Below the pieces are notes generated by a model. The model saw only the letters and a list, made by a program, of their open reading frames with translations. It did no database searches and was not told the origin of the DNA. The position numbers and the translations under genes were made by a program. A stretch of DNA of 64,000 bases, taken from positions 62,001-126,000 of the forward strand of contig JANWXD010000003.1 of assembly GCA_025055455.1 (NCBI GenBank), written 5' to 3'. Source of the DNA: Bryobacteraceae bacterium. GTDB taxonomy: Bacteria; Acidobacteriota; Terriglobia; Bryobacterales; Bryobacteraceae. Below, one piece after another: positions 34,251 to 43,264 of this stretch (positions are counted from its first letter, which is position 1; the number at the start of each line of letters is the position of its first letter).

Positions 34251-36215
34251 TTACCGCACATACTTCTCGACCCAGTCCAAGTGCCGCTGCATCACGTCCA
34301 GCACGAACTTAGGCTCGCGCGGGCTGTGCGGCATGCGTGGGTAGACGACCATCTTGGTGGTCACGCCGCGGCGCTTGAGCGCGTTGTACAGCTCGTAGCC
34401 TTGCGAGACGGGCACGCGGACGTCTGCTTCCCCATGAAGGATCAGCGCCGGGGTTGTCACGTTCTTTACGTACGACATCGGCGAGTGTTTGCGGTAGGCT
34501 TCGAAGTTGTCCCACGGCTCGCCGGAGAAATAATCGGGCAGGAAGCCCGGAATATCGCTGGTGCCGGTGAAGCTCCACAGGTTGGTCACCGCAGCGCCCA
34601 CCACGGCGGCCTTGAAGCGCTGCGTGTGTCCGATGACCCAACTTGTCATGTAGCCGCCGTAACTCCAACCCATCACCGCCAGCCGGTCTGGATCGGCGAC
34701 GCCCATGCCGATCACGTGATCGACGCCGGCCATCAGGTCCTCGTAATCTTTGCCGCCCCAGTCATTGACGTTGGCAAAGCGGAACTGCTTGCCGTAGCCG
34801 CCGGAGCCACGGGGATTCGGTCGCAGCACGGCGTAGCCTTTGGCGGCGAACGCCGCCAGCGGATAGATCCCGGGACGGCCGATGAAAGTTTCCGTATAAA
34901 CCCCCGCCGGCCCGCCGTGAATGTTGAGGATGAGCGGGTAGCGTTTGCCGGCCTCGTAGCCGACGGGGTACGTCAGCAGCCCTTCGATTTCCCAGCCGTC
35001 GCGCGCCTTCCAGCGCACCAGGCGAGTTTCGCCGAGGGGCAGCTTGGGAAGATCCGTGTTGGCGCGGCTCACCTGCACCGGAGCGCCGCCGCGGAGGTCC
35101 AGCAGGTAAGCCTCCGGCGGTTCGGCTGACGACTCGCGCGCAAAACCCACGTGAGTTCCCGTGAGGTTGAGCGTCGCCGCGCCGAGCACGCCCTGCGGCG
35201 GCTCGTAGACGGTGACGTACGGGCCTTCGAGCGGCAGCGCATAGAGCGCGCTGCGCGTGCGCTTCATCTCGCTGAAGACGACGCGGGAAGAGTCCCGCGT
35301 CCAGCCGAGCAGGTTCGGGCGCTCGTCGTAGGTCGCTGCCAGCAACCGACGGTCGCCGCCGGGCAGCGGCAGCACCGCGATGCGCTCTTCGCCCGGCCAG
35401 CGGGGCGGTTCGGAGGTCACGGTGAACGCCAGATAGCGGCCGTCGGGGGAGTAGTGCGGGTCCTGCTCCGCCGCCCCCGTCGCCGCCAGCACGCGCACCT
35501 GGCCGCTTTCCACTTCGACTTCCGACAGGTCGGACTTGGTCCATTCGTCCGCTTTCGGAGCCGGCCGGTGTTCGAAGGCGATGCGCCGTGAATCCGGCGA
35601 CCAGTCGAAGGCCGCGATGTGGCGCGTGGCCGGCACGACTTCGCGCGGCTCCCGCTTGCCTTTCGTATCCGGTTCGGCGGGGAGGATCCAGAGCGCGTGA
35701 TTCTTGGGTTTCTCGTCCACTACGATCCAGTCGCGCTTTTCCTTCTTGGCTCGCTCTTCCTCGTCGTCCGGCTTGCGCCCCGTGAAGGCGATCCACTTGC
35801 CGTTGGGGGAAACTTTATAGCTGCCGATCTCGCCCTTCCAATCCGTGAGCCTCTCGGCCTCGCCGCCATCCACGGCGATGCGCCAGAGATTGGGCTTGCC
35901 GGACCGCTCCGAGAGGAAGTAGACGAAGCGGCCGTCTGGGGAAAACGACGGCGCGCTGGCGCCTTTTTCGCCACGCGTCAGTTGCAAGCGTCGGGAGCCG
36001 TCGGCCGAAGCCAGAAAGATCTGCGAGACCATCTCGCTTTTTTCGGGCTCCATGAGGGCCCGCGTCTCCATATAGGCCACGAGCTTGCCGTCCGGCGAGG
36101 GCACTACCGTACCGATCGTCGCCACCTGCATGTGCAGGTCGGGAGTCCAAGCGGTCGGCGTCTGGGCGAGGAGCGACAGCGTGAGCAGGGTAAGCAGGAT
36201 ACCGGATCGTCGCAT
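34251..36215 (-). CDS. Secreted S9-family (prolyl oligopeptidase-like) peptidase
   Basis: 654 residues with a signal peptide (MRRSGILLTLLTLSLLAQ). The N-terminal half is a WD/TolB-like beta-propeller (repeats such as SPDGRFVYFLSER, SPDSRRIAF). The C-terminal alpha/beta-hydrolase has the serine nucleophile in VMGWSYGGYMTSW, the Asp in LHGEADVRVPVSQG and the His in RMPHSPREP. It is an exported acylaminoacyl- or dipeptidyl-peptidase-type enzyme. TATCAT on the minus strand ends six bases before the ATG, so the mRNA may be leaderless. Confidence 0.93.
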   Translation of the reverse strand: MRRSGILLTLLTLSLLAQTPTAWTPDLHMQVATIGTVVPSPDGKLVAYMETRALMEPEKSEMVSQIFLASADGSRRLQLTRGEKGASAPSFSPDGRFVYFLSERSGKPNLWRIAVDGGEAERLTDWKGEIGSYKVSPNGKWIAFTGRKPDDEEERAKKEKRDWIVVDEKPKNHALWILPAEPDTKGKREPREVVPATRHIAAFDWSPDSRRIAFEHRPAPKADEWTKSDLSEVEVESGQVRVLAATGAAEQDPHYSPDGRYLAFTVTSEPPRWPGEERIAVLPLPGGDRRLLAATYDERPNLLGWTRDSSRVVFSEMKRTRSALYALPLEGPYVTVYEPPQGVLGAATLNLTGTHVGFARESSAEPPEAYLLDLRGGAPVQVSRANTDLPKLPLGETRLVRWKARDGWEIEGLLTYPVGYEAGKRYPLILNIHGGPAGVYTETFIGRPGIYPLAAFAAKGYAVLRPNPRGSGGYGKQFRFANVNDWGGKDYEDLMAGVDHVIGMGVADPDRLAVMGWSYGGYMTSWVIGHTQRFKAAVVGAAVTNLWSFTGTSDIPGFLPDYFSGEPWDNFEAYRKHSPMSYVKNVTTPALILHGEADVRVPVSQGYELYNALKRRGVTTKMVVYPRMPHSPREPKFVLDVMQRHLDWVEKYVR

Positions 36216-36221
36216 GGACTC

Positions 36222-36227
36222 ATGATA
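36222..36227 (-). promoter_or_regulatory. -10 element (TATCAT) six bases before the S9 peptidase ATG
   Basis: TATCAT on the minus strand is followed by GAGTCC and then ATG, the same spacing as hemH, tgt and others in this window. There is no ribosome binding site. It lies in the 30 bp gap after tpiA, so the peptidase can be transcribed separately. Confidence 0.55.
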
Positions 36228-36245
36228 GCGCCGGGCCAGGCGCGG

Positions 36246-36995
36246 CTAGAAGTTGACGATGGCGGCGAACGAGACCGGATCCAGGCTGGCGCCCCCGACG
36301 AGGGCGCCGTCAATTTCGGGCTGCGCCATCAGGCCGCGAATGTTGTCGGGCTTGACGCTTCCTCCGTACAGGATGCGCAGGCTCGCCGCCGCTTCCCGGC
36401 CGTGCTGCGCCGCCACCTGCTCGCGCAAGAAGCGGTGCGCCTCGGCGGCGACTTCGGGCGTGGCGGTGCGGCCCGTGCCGATGGCCCATACCGGCTCGTA
36501 GGCGATGGTGACGCGGCGGAGCTGTTCGGCCGACAAGCCGCTCAACCCGTCCCGATACTGGGCGCGCAGAACCTCCTCGGTCTGGCCGGCTTCCCGCTCC
36601 TCCAGCCGTTCGCCGACACAGACGATGGGATTGAGTCCCGCCTCGAGCGCCGCGATGGTTTTTTTCAACACCGTGCCGTCAGTCTCGCCGAAATACTGCC
36701 GCCGCTCGCTGTGCCCGATGATCACCCAGCGGCAGCCGATCGCAGCGAGCATGGGACCGGAAACCTCACCGGTGTAGGCGCCCTCGCGCTCCCAAAAAAG
36801 ATCCTGCCCTCCGATTTCGATGCGGGAACCGCGCGCCGCCTCCACCGCTGCCGCCAGGTTCGGGAACGGCGGGCAGATGACGATGTCGCAGTGGTCGCTG
36901 CGCTCGACGAGCGGCCGAAACTTCTCGAAAAAGGCCGCCGTCTCCGCCGCGGTCTTGTACATTTTCCAGTTGCCGGCCAGCAAGGGGCGTCTCAT
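36246..36995 (-). CDS. tpiA: Triosephosphate isomerase
   Basis: 249 residues. It interconverts DHAP and glyceraldehyde 3-phosphate. Active-site residues are all visible: Lys11 in GNWKM, the His in VIIGHSERR, the Glu in [11 protein letters not shown], and the phosphate loop [10 protein letters not shown]. Its start overlaps the stop of deoB by four bases (ATGA), so the two are coupled. Confidence 0.97.
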   Translation of the reverse strand: MRRPLLAGNWKMYKTAAETAAFFEKFRPLVERSDHCDIVICPPFPNLAAAVEAARGSRIEIGGQDLFWEREGAYTGEVSGPMLAAIGCRWVIIGHSERRQYFGETDGTVLKKTIAALEAGLNPIVCVGERLEEREAGQTEEVLRAQYRDGLSGLSAEQLRRVTIAYEPVWAIGTGRTATPEVAAEAHRFLREQVAAQHGREAAASLRILYGGSVKPDNIRGLMAQPEIDGALVGGASLDPVSFAAIVNF

Positions 36996-38158
36996 AGAAT
37001 TGCCTCTAAAAAGCTCTCTCCTTTCTCGATGCGCACTCCGAAAATTGCGGCCACCGTCTGGCCGATGTCGGCGAGCGTGGGACGGGTACCCAGCGCCACG
37101 CCCCTGCGCGTTTTGGGCCCCCAGACGAGGAGCGGCACATACTCGCGACTGTGGTCGGTCGAAGGCGTGGTTGGGTCACAGCCGTGGTCGGCGCAGAGGA
37201 TCAGCAAGTCGTCCTCTCGCATCCGTTGCATCAGCGAGGGAAGCCAGGCGTCCACTGCCTCCAGGGCCGCGGCGTAACCCTCCACGTTGTTCCGGTGGCC
37301 GTACAGCTGGTCGAAATCCACGAGGTTCGTCCAGATCAAGCCCGCGGGCGTCTCCTCCAGGGCCTCCAGCGTCTTGGCCATGCCGTCGGCGTTGTCCCGC
37401 GTCTTGTCGTAGATCTGGATTCCGCGGCCGAGAAAAACTTCGAAGATCTTGCCGACGGTGTGCACCGTGACACCCCGTTCTTCGAGCTTGTCGAGGAGCA
37501 TGCCTGGGGGCGGCGGCACGGCGAAGTCCTTGCGGTTGGCCGTCCGCGTGAACGCTCCGGGTTGGCCGACGAAGGGACGGGCGATGACGCGTCCGACTTC
37601 GTGTTCGCCGCGCAGGAGCTCCCGGGCCGTCTCGCAAATCTTGTACAGTTCCCAGAGCGGGATCACGTCCTCGTGAGCCGCCACCTGAAACACACTGTCG
37701 GCGGAGGTGTAGACAATGGGCGAGCCCGTGCGCAGGTGCTCTGTGCCCAGCCGCTCGATGATCTCGGTGCCGGAGGCCGGCACGTTGCCCAGGGTTTTGC
37801 GACCGATCCGCCGCTCGAACTCTTCGATCAATTCGCGCGGGAAACCGTTCGGGTACAGAGGAAACGGCCGGCTCAGGTGGATCCCTGCCATCTCCCAGTG
37901 GCCGGTCGTCGTGTCCTTGCCAGGGGAGGCCGAGGCGCAGCGGCCGAAGGCCCCCAGCGGCTCCCGAGCGGGATCCAGTCCCGCCAAAGGCTTGATGTTC
38001 GCCAGCCCGAGCCGGCACAAGTGGGGCAGTCGGAGGGGGCGCACCCGGGCCAAGTTGCCCAGCGTGTCGCTGCCTGCGTCGCCGTATTCCGCCGCGTCCG
38101 GCATCTCGCCGATGCCGACGCTGTCGAGCACCACCCAAATGACGCGCCGGAAGCTCAT
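36992..38158 (-). CDS. deoB: Phosphopentomutase DeoB
   Basis: 388 residues, alkaline-phosphatase superfamily. It interconverts ribose/deoxyribose 1-phosphate and 5-phosphate in nucleoside salvage. Metal and phosphate-acceptor motifs: [14 protein letters not shown] near the N-terminus, [14 protein letters not shown] with the phosphorylated Thr, and [25 protein letters not shown]. The start is set at the ATG before [13 protein letters not shown]; upstream in-frame residues are not conserved. Overlap with tpiA links pentose and triose phosphate metabolism. Confidence 0.95.
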   Translation of the reverse strand: MSFRRVIWVVLDSVGIGEMPDAAEYGDAGSDTLGNLARVRPLRLPHLCRLGLANIKPLAGLDPAREPLGAFGRCASASPGKDTTTGHWEMAGIHLSRPFPLYPNGFPRELIEEFERRIGRKTLGNVPASGTEIIERLGTEHLRTGSPIVYTSADSVFQVAAHEDVIPLWELYKICETARELLRGEHEVGRVIARPFVGQPGAFTRTANRKDFAVPPPPGMLLDKLEERGVTVHTVGKIFEVFLGRGIQIYDKTRDNADGMAKTLEALEETPAGLIWTNLVDFDQLYGHRNNVEGYAAALEAVDAWLPSLMQRMREDDLLILCADHGCDPTTPSTDHSREYVPLLVWGPKTRRGVALGTRPTLADIGQTVAAIFGVRIEKGESFLEAIL

Positions 38159-38306
38159 GCCTCGAGCGAGTCCCCGCTTGCTCGGCACGCGAACTTGGAC
38201 GGGTCTCCGAGCGATCTTGGCACGGATCGGTAAGAAAAAGCGAGGCGCTGCTTCCGCTCGGCCGGCGACGAGGGCGCTGGCGTTCGAGCTCCTCGCACCG
38301 ACCTGC

Positions 38307-38933
38307 TCACTCCGCTCTTGTCTTTCCCGCCCGGATGAACTCACTCAGCCGGGCGGCGCGCTCCCGGGCACGATTGAAAAACGCCGGATTTTGCGCGATC
38401 TTCTCCAGAACGGGGAGGAGTTGCTTGGCGCCCGCGAGACGATTTTTCGCGAACGAAGCTTCCAGCAGCAACAACGCCTTGTCGACCCCCAGGCGGTCGA
38501 ACCGGTAGGAGCGCTCGAGCAGGATCCGATGGCGGGCGGTTTCGGTGAGGCGCTCGAACCAGTCGGCCAGCAATTTCGCGTCTGGGTCTTCGGAATAGTT
38601 GAACTGCACCTGGTGGCTGCGCGTTCCGTCCTCGTAGCGGAAGGTTTTGATGCCCATGTTGGCCACTTTCAGGTTCGCTTCGAGAGGGCGGCGGAAGTAG
38701 TCGAGCTTCTCGGCCAGTGCGAAAATCTCGCCGGTCTCAGCCTCCTCGAGCTGGAAGCGAAGCGGGCCGTCGTCGTCTGGGGACTCTTTGTACGTCGCCG
38801 CGCCGCTGCGGTCCAGCTCGACTGCCACGTAGGCCGGCTCGCTGCCGGGAAACGATTTCGAATAAAAGATCTTCGGACCGGCCGCGAGGGCCGCGGCGGC
38901 CGCCAGCGCCAGACCGGCCAAGGCGCGGGTCAT
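38307..38933 (-). CDS. Secreted protein of unknown function
   Basis: 208 residues with a signal peptide (about 1-18, Ala-rich). The mature part begins [29 protein letters not shown], then a beta-rich half and a helical C-terminal half ([22 protein letters not shown]). No family is recognised. Its start overlaps the stop of ruvC (ATGA), so it is translated with ruvC although it is exported. A gap of 148 bp with no feature separates it from deoB. Confidence 0.7.
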   Translation of the reverse strand: MTRALAGLALAAAAALAAGPKIFYSKSFPGSEPAYVAVELDRSGAATYKESPDDDGPLRFQLEEAETGEIFALAEKLDYFRRPLEANLKVANMGIKTFRYEDGTRSHQVQFNYSEDPDAKLLADWFERLTETARHRILLERSYRFDRLGVDKALLLLEASFAKNRLAGAKQLLPVLEKIAQNPAFFNRARERAARLSEFIRAGKTRAE

Positions 38934-39415
38934 GGCCGGACCTCCACCGGGAGGCGTGTGGCGTGGCAGATGGCCACAGCCAAAGCGTCGGAGGCGTCCT
39001 CGGATTCGGGGACGCGGTCCAGACCCAGCAGCGAGCCCACCATTCGCTGCACCTGTCGCTTTTCCGCGCGGCCGTAGCCGGTGACGCTGGTCTTGACTTC
39101 GAGCGGCGAGTACTCGCCCACCGGCAATCCAGCCTCGGCCAGCGTCAACAACGCGGCGCCGCGCACTTGCGCCAGCCTCAAGGCGGCCTGCGCGTTGGCG
39201 GCGACGAAGACCTCCTCGACCGCCGCCGTTTCCGGATGGTGGGTCGCGATCACCTGGCGCAATCCTCGGGCCAGCGTGAGCAAACGGCGTTCCCAGGGCT
39301 CTTCCCCCCGGCTGGAGATGACGCCCGCTTCGATCAAGCGATGAGCCCGCCCGTCGCTGTCGATGATGCCGTAGCCGGTGCGGTCCGCCCCGCAGTCGAT
39401 CCCCAGCACCCTCAT
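38930..39415 (-). CDS. ruvC: Holliday junction resolvase RuvC
   Basis: 161 residues. RNase H-like resolvase with catalytic acidic residues Asp7 ([13 protein letters not shown]), the Glu in [11 protein letters not shown] and the Asp pair in [25 protein letters not shown] matches the DNA-binding loop. yebC lies 17 bp upstream, the classic yebC-ruvC order, but ruvA and ruvB are absent here. Confidence 0.95.
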   Translation of the reverse strand: MRVLGIDCGADRTGYGIIDSDGRAHRLIEAGVISSRGEEPWERRLLTLARGLRQVIATHHPETAAVEEVFVAANAQAALRLAQVRGAALLTLAEAGLPVGEYSPLEVKTSVTGYGRAEKRQVQRMVGSLLGLDRVPESEDASDALAVAICHATRLPVEVRP

Positions 39416-39432
39416 CGCCGCGCCCTCACCGG

Positions 39433-40179
39433 CTAGACCGCCAGCGCTTCCATCTCCTTTTCGTCAATGTCGTAGTTCGAATAAATGTTCTGGACGTCGT
39501 CGTGTTCTTCCAGCGCTTCGGCCAGCCGCAGCATCGCCTGCGCGTCCTTGCCTTCCAGTTTGATGGTGCTTTTCGGGATCATGGCGATTTGCGCCGAAGC
39601 CGTTTCGATGCCTGCTTTCTGAAGCGCTTCGAGGACGGATTCGTGAGCCTCCGGGGGCGAGAGGACCTCCCAGTGAGTGCCGTCGTTGCGCAGGTCCTCG
39701 GCGCCCGCATCGAGCACGATGGACAGGAGCTGGTCTTCTGTGGCTTTCTGGGCGTCAATCAGGATCTGGCTCTTGCGGTCGAACATCCAGGCGACGCTGC
39801 CTTGCTCGCCAAGGCTGCCCCCCTGTTTGGAGAAGATGTGGCGAATCTCGCTGACGGTGCGGTTGCGGTTGTCCGTGGCGACTTGCACGAGGATCGCCGC
39901 GCCGCCCGGACCGTATCCTTCGAAGATGGCCTCCTCGAGCTGTCCGCCCTCCAACTCGCCGGTGCCGCGCATGATGGCGCGTTTGATGTTGTCGGCGGGC
40001 ATGCTGGCGGCCTTGGCGGCGGCAATGGCGGTGCGGAGCCGCGGGTTGGCGTCCGGATCGCCTCCGTAGCGTGCCGCCACGGTGATCTCTTTGATCAGGC
40101 GGGTAAACAGCCGCCCCCGTTTGGCGTCCAGGGCCGCCTTTTTGTGCTTGATCGTCGCCCACTTGGAATGGCCTGACAT
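39433..40179 (-). CDS. yebC: YebC/PmpR-family regulator or translation factor
   Basis: 248 residues, full length. It starts [20 protein letters not shown], the invariant N-terminus of the family, and contains [17 protein letters not shown]. The family has been described both as DNA-binding regulators and, more recently, as ribosome-associated factors that help translate proline-rich stretches. GAGAGG precedes the ATG and TATTCT lies upstream as a likely -10, so it starts the yebC-ruvC unit. The proline runs of TonB here could be clients. Confidence 0.95.
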   Translation of the reverse strand: MSGHSKWATIKHKKAALDAKRGRLFTRLIKEITVAARYGGDPDANPRLRTAIAAAKAASMPADNIKRAIMRGTGELEGGQLEEAIFEGYGPGGAAILVQVATDNRNRTVSEIRHIFSKQGGSLGEQGSVAWMFDRKSQILIDAQKATEDQLLSIVLDAGAEDLRNDGTHWEVLSPPEAHESVLEALQKAGIETASAQIAMIPKSTIKLEGKDAQAMLRLAEALEEHDDVQNIYSNYDIDEKEMEALAV

Positions 40180-40235
40180 GGGAACCTCTCGTTTTGGAGA
40201 ATAGCAGATTTCACCAGCCACCAAGCCCGTCGGCG

Positions 40236-41213
40236 TCAGGGAGTCCGCGGCGGTCGGGGCTTGAGCCCGAGCTGGCTCAAGGCGCGTTCGAAGCCCTTTT
40301 CGTTCATTTTCCAATATTCGAGACGCGCGGCGCCGAGCAGTTCCGCTCGTTCGCCGGAGCTGGTCTCCCAGCGCAGGATGCGGTGCGGCCAGGATCGTTC
40401 GACGTCAATTCTCCAGGAAAGACCGTCCGTGACGCGAGCCGTGAATGCCTCGGCTTCGAACTCTCCGGCCGGTACCTGGATCCGGTGCGGAGCAGCCGCC
40501 CGGCCCAAGGTCGCACGGACCCAGGGCGGCGCCACGTGGCGGTCGCGGCTGAACTGGAGCGAGCGCAGCAGCGGCGCCGTCCAACTCTGGCCGGGCGCCA
40601 GGACGGGAGCCGCCATCCCGCGGGCCCACAGAAGCAAGAGGTCCTCGGCGATACCGCCCTGTGGGTATTGGAGGTCGCGGCGCTGGTCCGCCTCGCCGTC
40701 AAAGTAGCTGTGGACCTCGTAGTGGATCCCAAGGGGATCAAAGAGGAGCTGGCTGTAGACGTGTCCGCACCACTCCTGGCTCGAATAGGAGATTTTGACG
40801 GCCGATCCCGCCGCGCGGCCGCCGGAGTGCTGCAAGGCGACGAAGCTGCTGAGCATGACGTTGTAGTCGTAGATGCCGGTGGCGTAATCCTTGACGAGGT
40901 TCAGCTTCATGACGGGGAAGACGTCGGAGGGGGCGTGCTTGCCGGGGTCGGCCTTCACCCGCAAGGAGTGAGAGAACGGCTCGGTGACGAAGATGGTCAC
41001 CGCGACGCCTGGCCGCGCTTGGCCGTAGCGCGGCTCGACCAGATCATACGCCGCCAGCTCTGCTTTGCCGTCACCCCAGTGGCGCCAGAAGCTCTGATCG
41101 AAGACGGGAGCGGGTAGGGAAGGCGGCGCCTGGCGCCGGCTTTGCGGCGTCCCGCAGGAAGTCAGCGTGAACACACAGAATCCCACCGAGACCGATGCCA
41201 GTGAGCGGAGCAT
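40236..41213 (-). CDS. Lipoprotein of unknown function
   Basis: 325 residues from ATG 41213. Signal peptide ending in the lipobox LTSC (Cys about 20) marks it as a lipoprotein. The mature protein is beta-rich and includes FWRHWGDGKAELAAYDLVEPRYG and VYSQLLFDPLGIHYEVHSYFDGEAD. No family recognised; similar exported proteins in this lineage are usually annotated as hypothetical. The longer frame to 41291 would bury the signal peptide. TATCGT lies 13 bases before the ATG. Confidence 0.7.
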   Translation of the reverse strand: MLRSLASVSVGFCVFTLTSCGTPQSRRQAPPSLPAPVFDQSFWRHWGDGKAELAAYDLVEPRYGQARPGVAVTIFVTEPFSHSLRVKADPGKHAPSDVFPVMKLNLVKDYATGIYDYNVMLSSFVALQHSGGRAAGSAVKISYSSQEWCGHVYSQLLFDPLGIHYEVHSYFDGEADQRRDLQYPQGGIAEDLLLLWARGMAAPVLAPGQSWTAPLLRSLQFSRDRHVAPPWVRATLGRAAAPHRIQVPAGEFEAEAFTARVTDGLSWRIDVERSWPHRILRWETSSGERAELLGAARLEYWKMNEKGFERALSQLGLKPRPPRTP

Positions 41214-41458
41214 GGGATCTTCCACCACGATAGCGCGCCGCAGGCCTCTACTTTGGACGGCTCGCAGGGTAACAGCCGCACGTTTCGACACAGGCCCCAG
41301 AGGTGGGTGAGTGGCTCAGCCCGCAAAGCGCCGCCGAGGGGGCGCTGGTGGCGTGTGGGAGACAGAGGCGGTTCGGTTCTCGCTCACTCGCTGGGCTGTG
41401 TGCGGGCCCGTCGCGCAGGCCCAAGGCGGAGGAATTTTTCGCTACGCTGGGAAGCGGT
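41214..41458. other. Intergenic region before selD
   Basis: 245 bp without a supported gene. Several inverted segments (GTGAGTGG ... GCTCACTC) suggest RNA structure, but no tRNA-Sec, riboswitch or other known RNA fits. TACGCT (41443-41448) is a possible -10 hexamer ten bases before the selD GTG. Confidence 0.4.
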
Positions 41459-42484
41459 GTGTCGCTGAAGAAGCTGACGGCGCACGTCAAGGCGGCCGGT
41501 TGAGCGTCCAAGCTGAGTCCAAGTTTGTTGGACCAGGTCTTGGCGCGGCTGCCGCGCCCCGCCAACGAGAACGTGCTGGTCGGGTTTGACACGTCCGACG
41601 ATGCGGGCGTGTACAAGCTCACGCCGGAGTGCGCCCTGGTGCAGACGGTGGACTTTTTCACGCCAATTGTCGACGATCCTTACACTTACGGCGCTATCGC
41701 TGCGGCCAACTCCCTGAGCGACGTCTATGCCATGGGCGGGCGGCCGATTTCTGCCCTCTCGATCGTCGCCTACCCGGCGGACGCCGATCTGGAGGAACTG
41801 GCCGAGATCCTCCGTGGCGGCTACGAAAAGATAGCCGAAGCCGACTGCGTGGTCATCGGCGGCCATTCGATCCATGACGCGGAGATCAAATTCGGCTACG
41901 CGGTCACCGGTTTGGTCCACCCCGAGCGGTTCATCACCAACGCCGGCGCACGGCCCGGCGACGCGCTGCTGCTGACCAAGCCTATCGGGACCGGCGTGGT
42001 CTCCACCGCGCTCAAGCGCGGTTTCGCGCGCGCGGAAGACGTGCGGGCGTCGGTGGAATCGATGCTCACCTTGAACCGTGCCGCCTGTGAGGCGATGCTG
42101 GCCTATGAAGTGCACGCGTGTACGGACGTGACCGGCTTCGGCCTTCTCGGCCACGCCCGGGAAATGGCCGTGGCCAGCGGCGTGACGCTGGAAATCGAGT
42201 CCGCGCGCGTGCCGCTGCTCGCGGGGGCGCTCGACTACGCGCGGCAAGGAGCTCTGGCGGGCGGCCTCAAGAACAACCGCGCCTTCGTTTCCTGCGCCGT
42301 GGAAAGGTGCGGTGACATGGCCGAGGAGCTGGAACATCTCCTCTACGACCCGCAGACCTCGGGGGGTCTGTTGATCGCCCTGCCGGAGCGGGACGCGGCG
42401 GAGCTCGAGCGCAGCTACCCTGCGGCTCGGCGCATCGGCCGCGTGCGCGAGCGCGGGGAAAAACCCCTGCGACTCCTGCCATGA
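41459..42484 (+). CDS. selD: Selenophosphate synthetase SelD containing selenocysteine (TGA at codon 15)
   Basis: 341 residues if TGA 41501-41503 is read as Sec. Selenide and ATP are turned into selenophosphate. The in-frame context KLTAHVKAAG-Sec-ASKLSP aligns with the family's catalytic segment, where Cys or Sec is followed three residues on by an essential Lys (Lys18 here). The remaining motifs are intact: QTVDFFTPIVDDPYTYG, ANSLSDVYAMGG, GGHSIHDAEIKFGYAVTG, CTDVTGFGLLGHA and DPQTSGGLLI. GTG 41459 is the closest in-frame start before the motif. Starting after the TGA (TTG 41525) would remove the catalytic residues. The stop overlaps pyrF (ATGA). Confidence 0.9.
41501..41503 (+). other. Selenocysteine codon (TGA) in selD
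   Basis: The TGA interrupts an otherwise continuous SelD frame exactly at the catalytic Cys/Sec position. Upstream and downstream codons encode conserved residues, so a nonsense mutation or sequencing error is less likely than recoding. Confidence 0.85.
41504..41546 (+). promoter_or_regulatory. bSECIS-like hairpin for Sec insertion in selD
   Basis: Directly after the TGA, GTCCAA (41517-41522) pairs perfectly with TTGGAC (41528-41533) around a five-base loop GTTTG. An outer stem pairs CCAAG (41508-41512) with CTTGG (41539-41543), with an unpaired T and three more pairs GCG/CGC below it. The loop begins with G, 19 bases after the TGA, which fits the bacterial SECIS rule (a G in the first loop positions, roughly 16-37 nt after TGA). 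SelB recruitment is inferred. Confidence 0.7.
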
Positions 42485-43176
42485 GCCGCGAGGGGTTGAT
42501 CGTGGCCCTGGATTTCGATTCGGCCAGCCACGCCCGCGCGCTGGTGGAACAGCTGGGGGATCTGGCGAGCTTCTATAAAGTGGGACTCGAGCTCTACGCC
42601 GCGGCGGGCATGGAGTTCGTGCGCGAACTGCTGCGCCGCGGCAAGCGGGTCTTTCTCGACCTCAAATTCTACGACATCGGCGAGACCGTGAAGCGGGCGG
42701 TGGCGCAAGTGGCGCACAGCGGCGCGACGTTTGCGACGGTCCACGGCAGTAGCGCGGTGATGCACGCCGCTGTCGAGGGCCGCGCCGGGTCGCCCTTGAA
42801 GTTGCTTGCCGTGACGGTGCTGACCAGTTTCGATGAGGACGACCTGAGGGATCTCGGCTACCCCTGCCGCGTCGAGGAGCTGGTGGAACTGCGGGTAAGA
42901 AAAGCGATGGAAGCGGGGCTCGACGGCGTGGTCTGTTCCCCTCTGGAGGTGACCTCCGTGCGCCGCTTGGCCGGTCCCCGGGCCATCCTCGTGACGCCCG
43001 GCGTGCGCTCGGCTGGGGCGGCAGCGGGCGATCAGAAACGCGTCGCGACGCCTGGTGACGCTTTGCGGGGCGGAGCCAACTACGTCGTGGTGGGACGCCA
43101 GATCACGCGCGCCCCGGATCCGCGGGCGGCGGCACGGCAAATTTTGAACGAAATCGAAGCGGCGCGCACCGGGTAG
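42481..43176 (+). CDS. pyrF: Orotidine 5'-phosphate decarboxylase
   Basis: 231 residues. It makes UMP in the last step of pyrimidine synthesis. The catalytic K-DxK-D motif is in VFLDLKFYDIGETVKRAV (about 59-76) and the substrate strands LIVALDF and VTPGVRSAGAAAGDQKRVATP are typical of the bacterial type 1 enzyme. It overlaps selD by four bases, an unusual partner; co-expression is probably incidental. Confidence 0.96.
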   Translation: MSREGLIVALDFDSASHARALVEQLGDLASFYKVGLELYAAAGMEFVRELLRRGKRVFLDLKFYDIGETVKRAVAQVAHSGATFATVHGSSAVMHAAVEGRAGSPLKLLAVTVLTSFDEDDLRDLGYPCRVEELVELRVRKAMEAGLDGVVCSPLEVTSVRRLAGPRAILVTPGVRSAGAAAGDQKRVATPGDALRGGANYVVVGRQITRAPDPRAAARQILNEIEAARTG

Positions 43177-43252
43177 ACAAGCTCCCGGTCCCGTTCAGGC
43201 CAGCGCCGCCTCCGCTGTAGCCCGAAAAGCCCGGTGCGCCGGAACCCTACAG

Positions 43253-43258
43253 TATCAT
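43253..43258 (+). promoter_or_regulatory. -10 element (TATCAT) of the argD-like gene
   Basis: TATCAT, then GAAACG, then ATG 43265: the six-base spacing predicts that transcription begins at or beside the start codon. A TACAGT five bases further upstream is an alternative hexamer. There is no ribosome binding site. Confidence 0.55.
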
Positions 43259-43264
43259 GAAACG

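Noticed and set aside
41280-41410. Possible tRNA-Sec or other structured RNA before selD
   Set aside because: No TCA anticodon arm, T-loop sequence or 8+5 acceptor layout can be drawn; only scattered inverted segments.
41525-42484. A selD gene starting at TTG 41525 after the TGA
   Set aside because: It would lack the catalytic Sec/Cys and Lys, while the codons before the TGA match the conserved SelD N-terminus.
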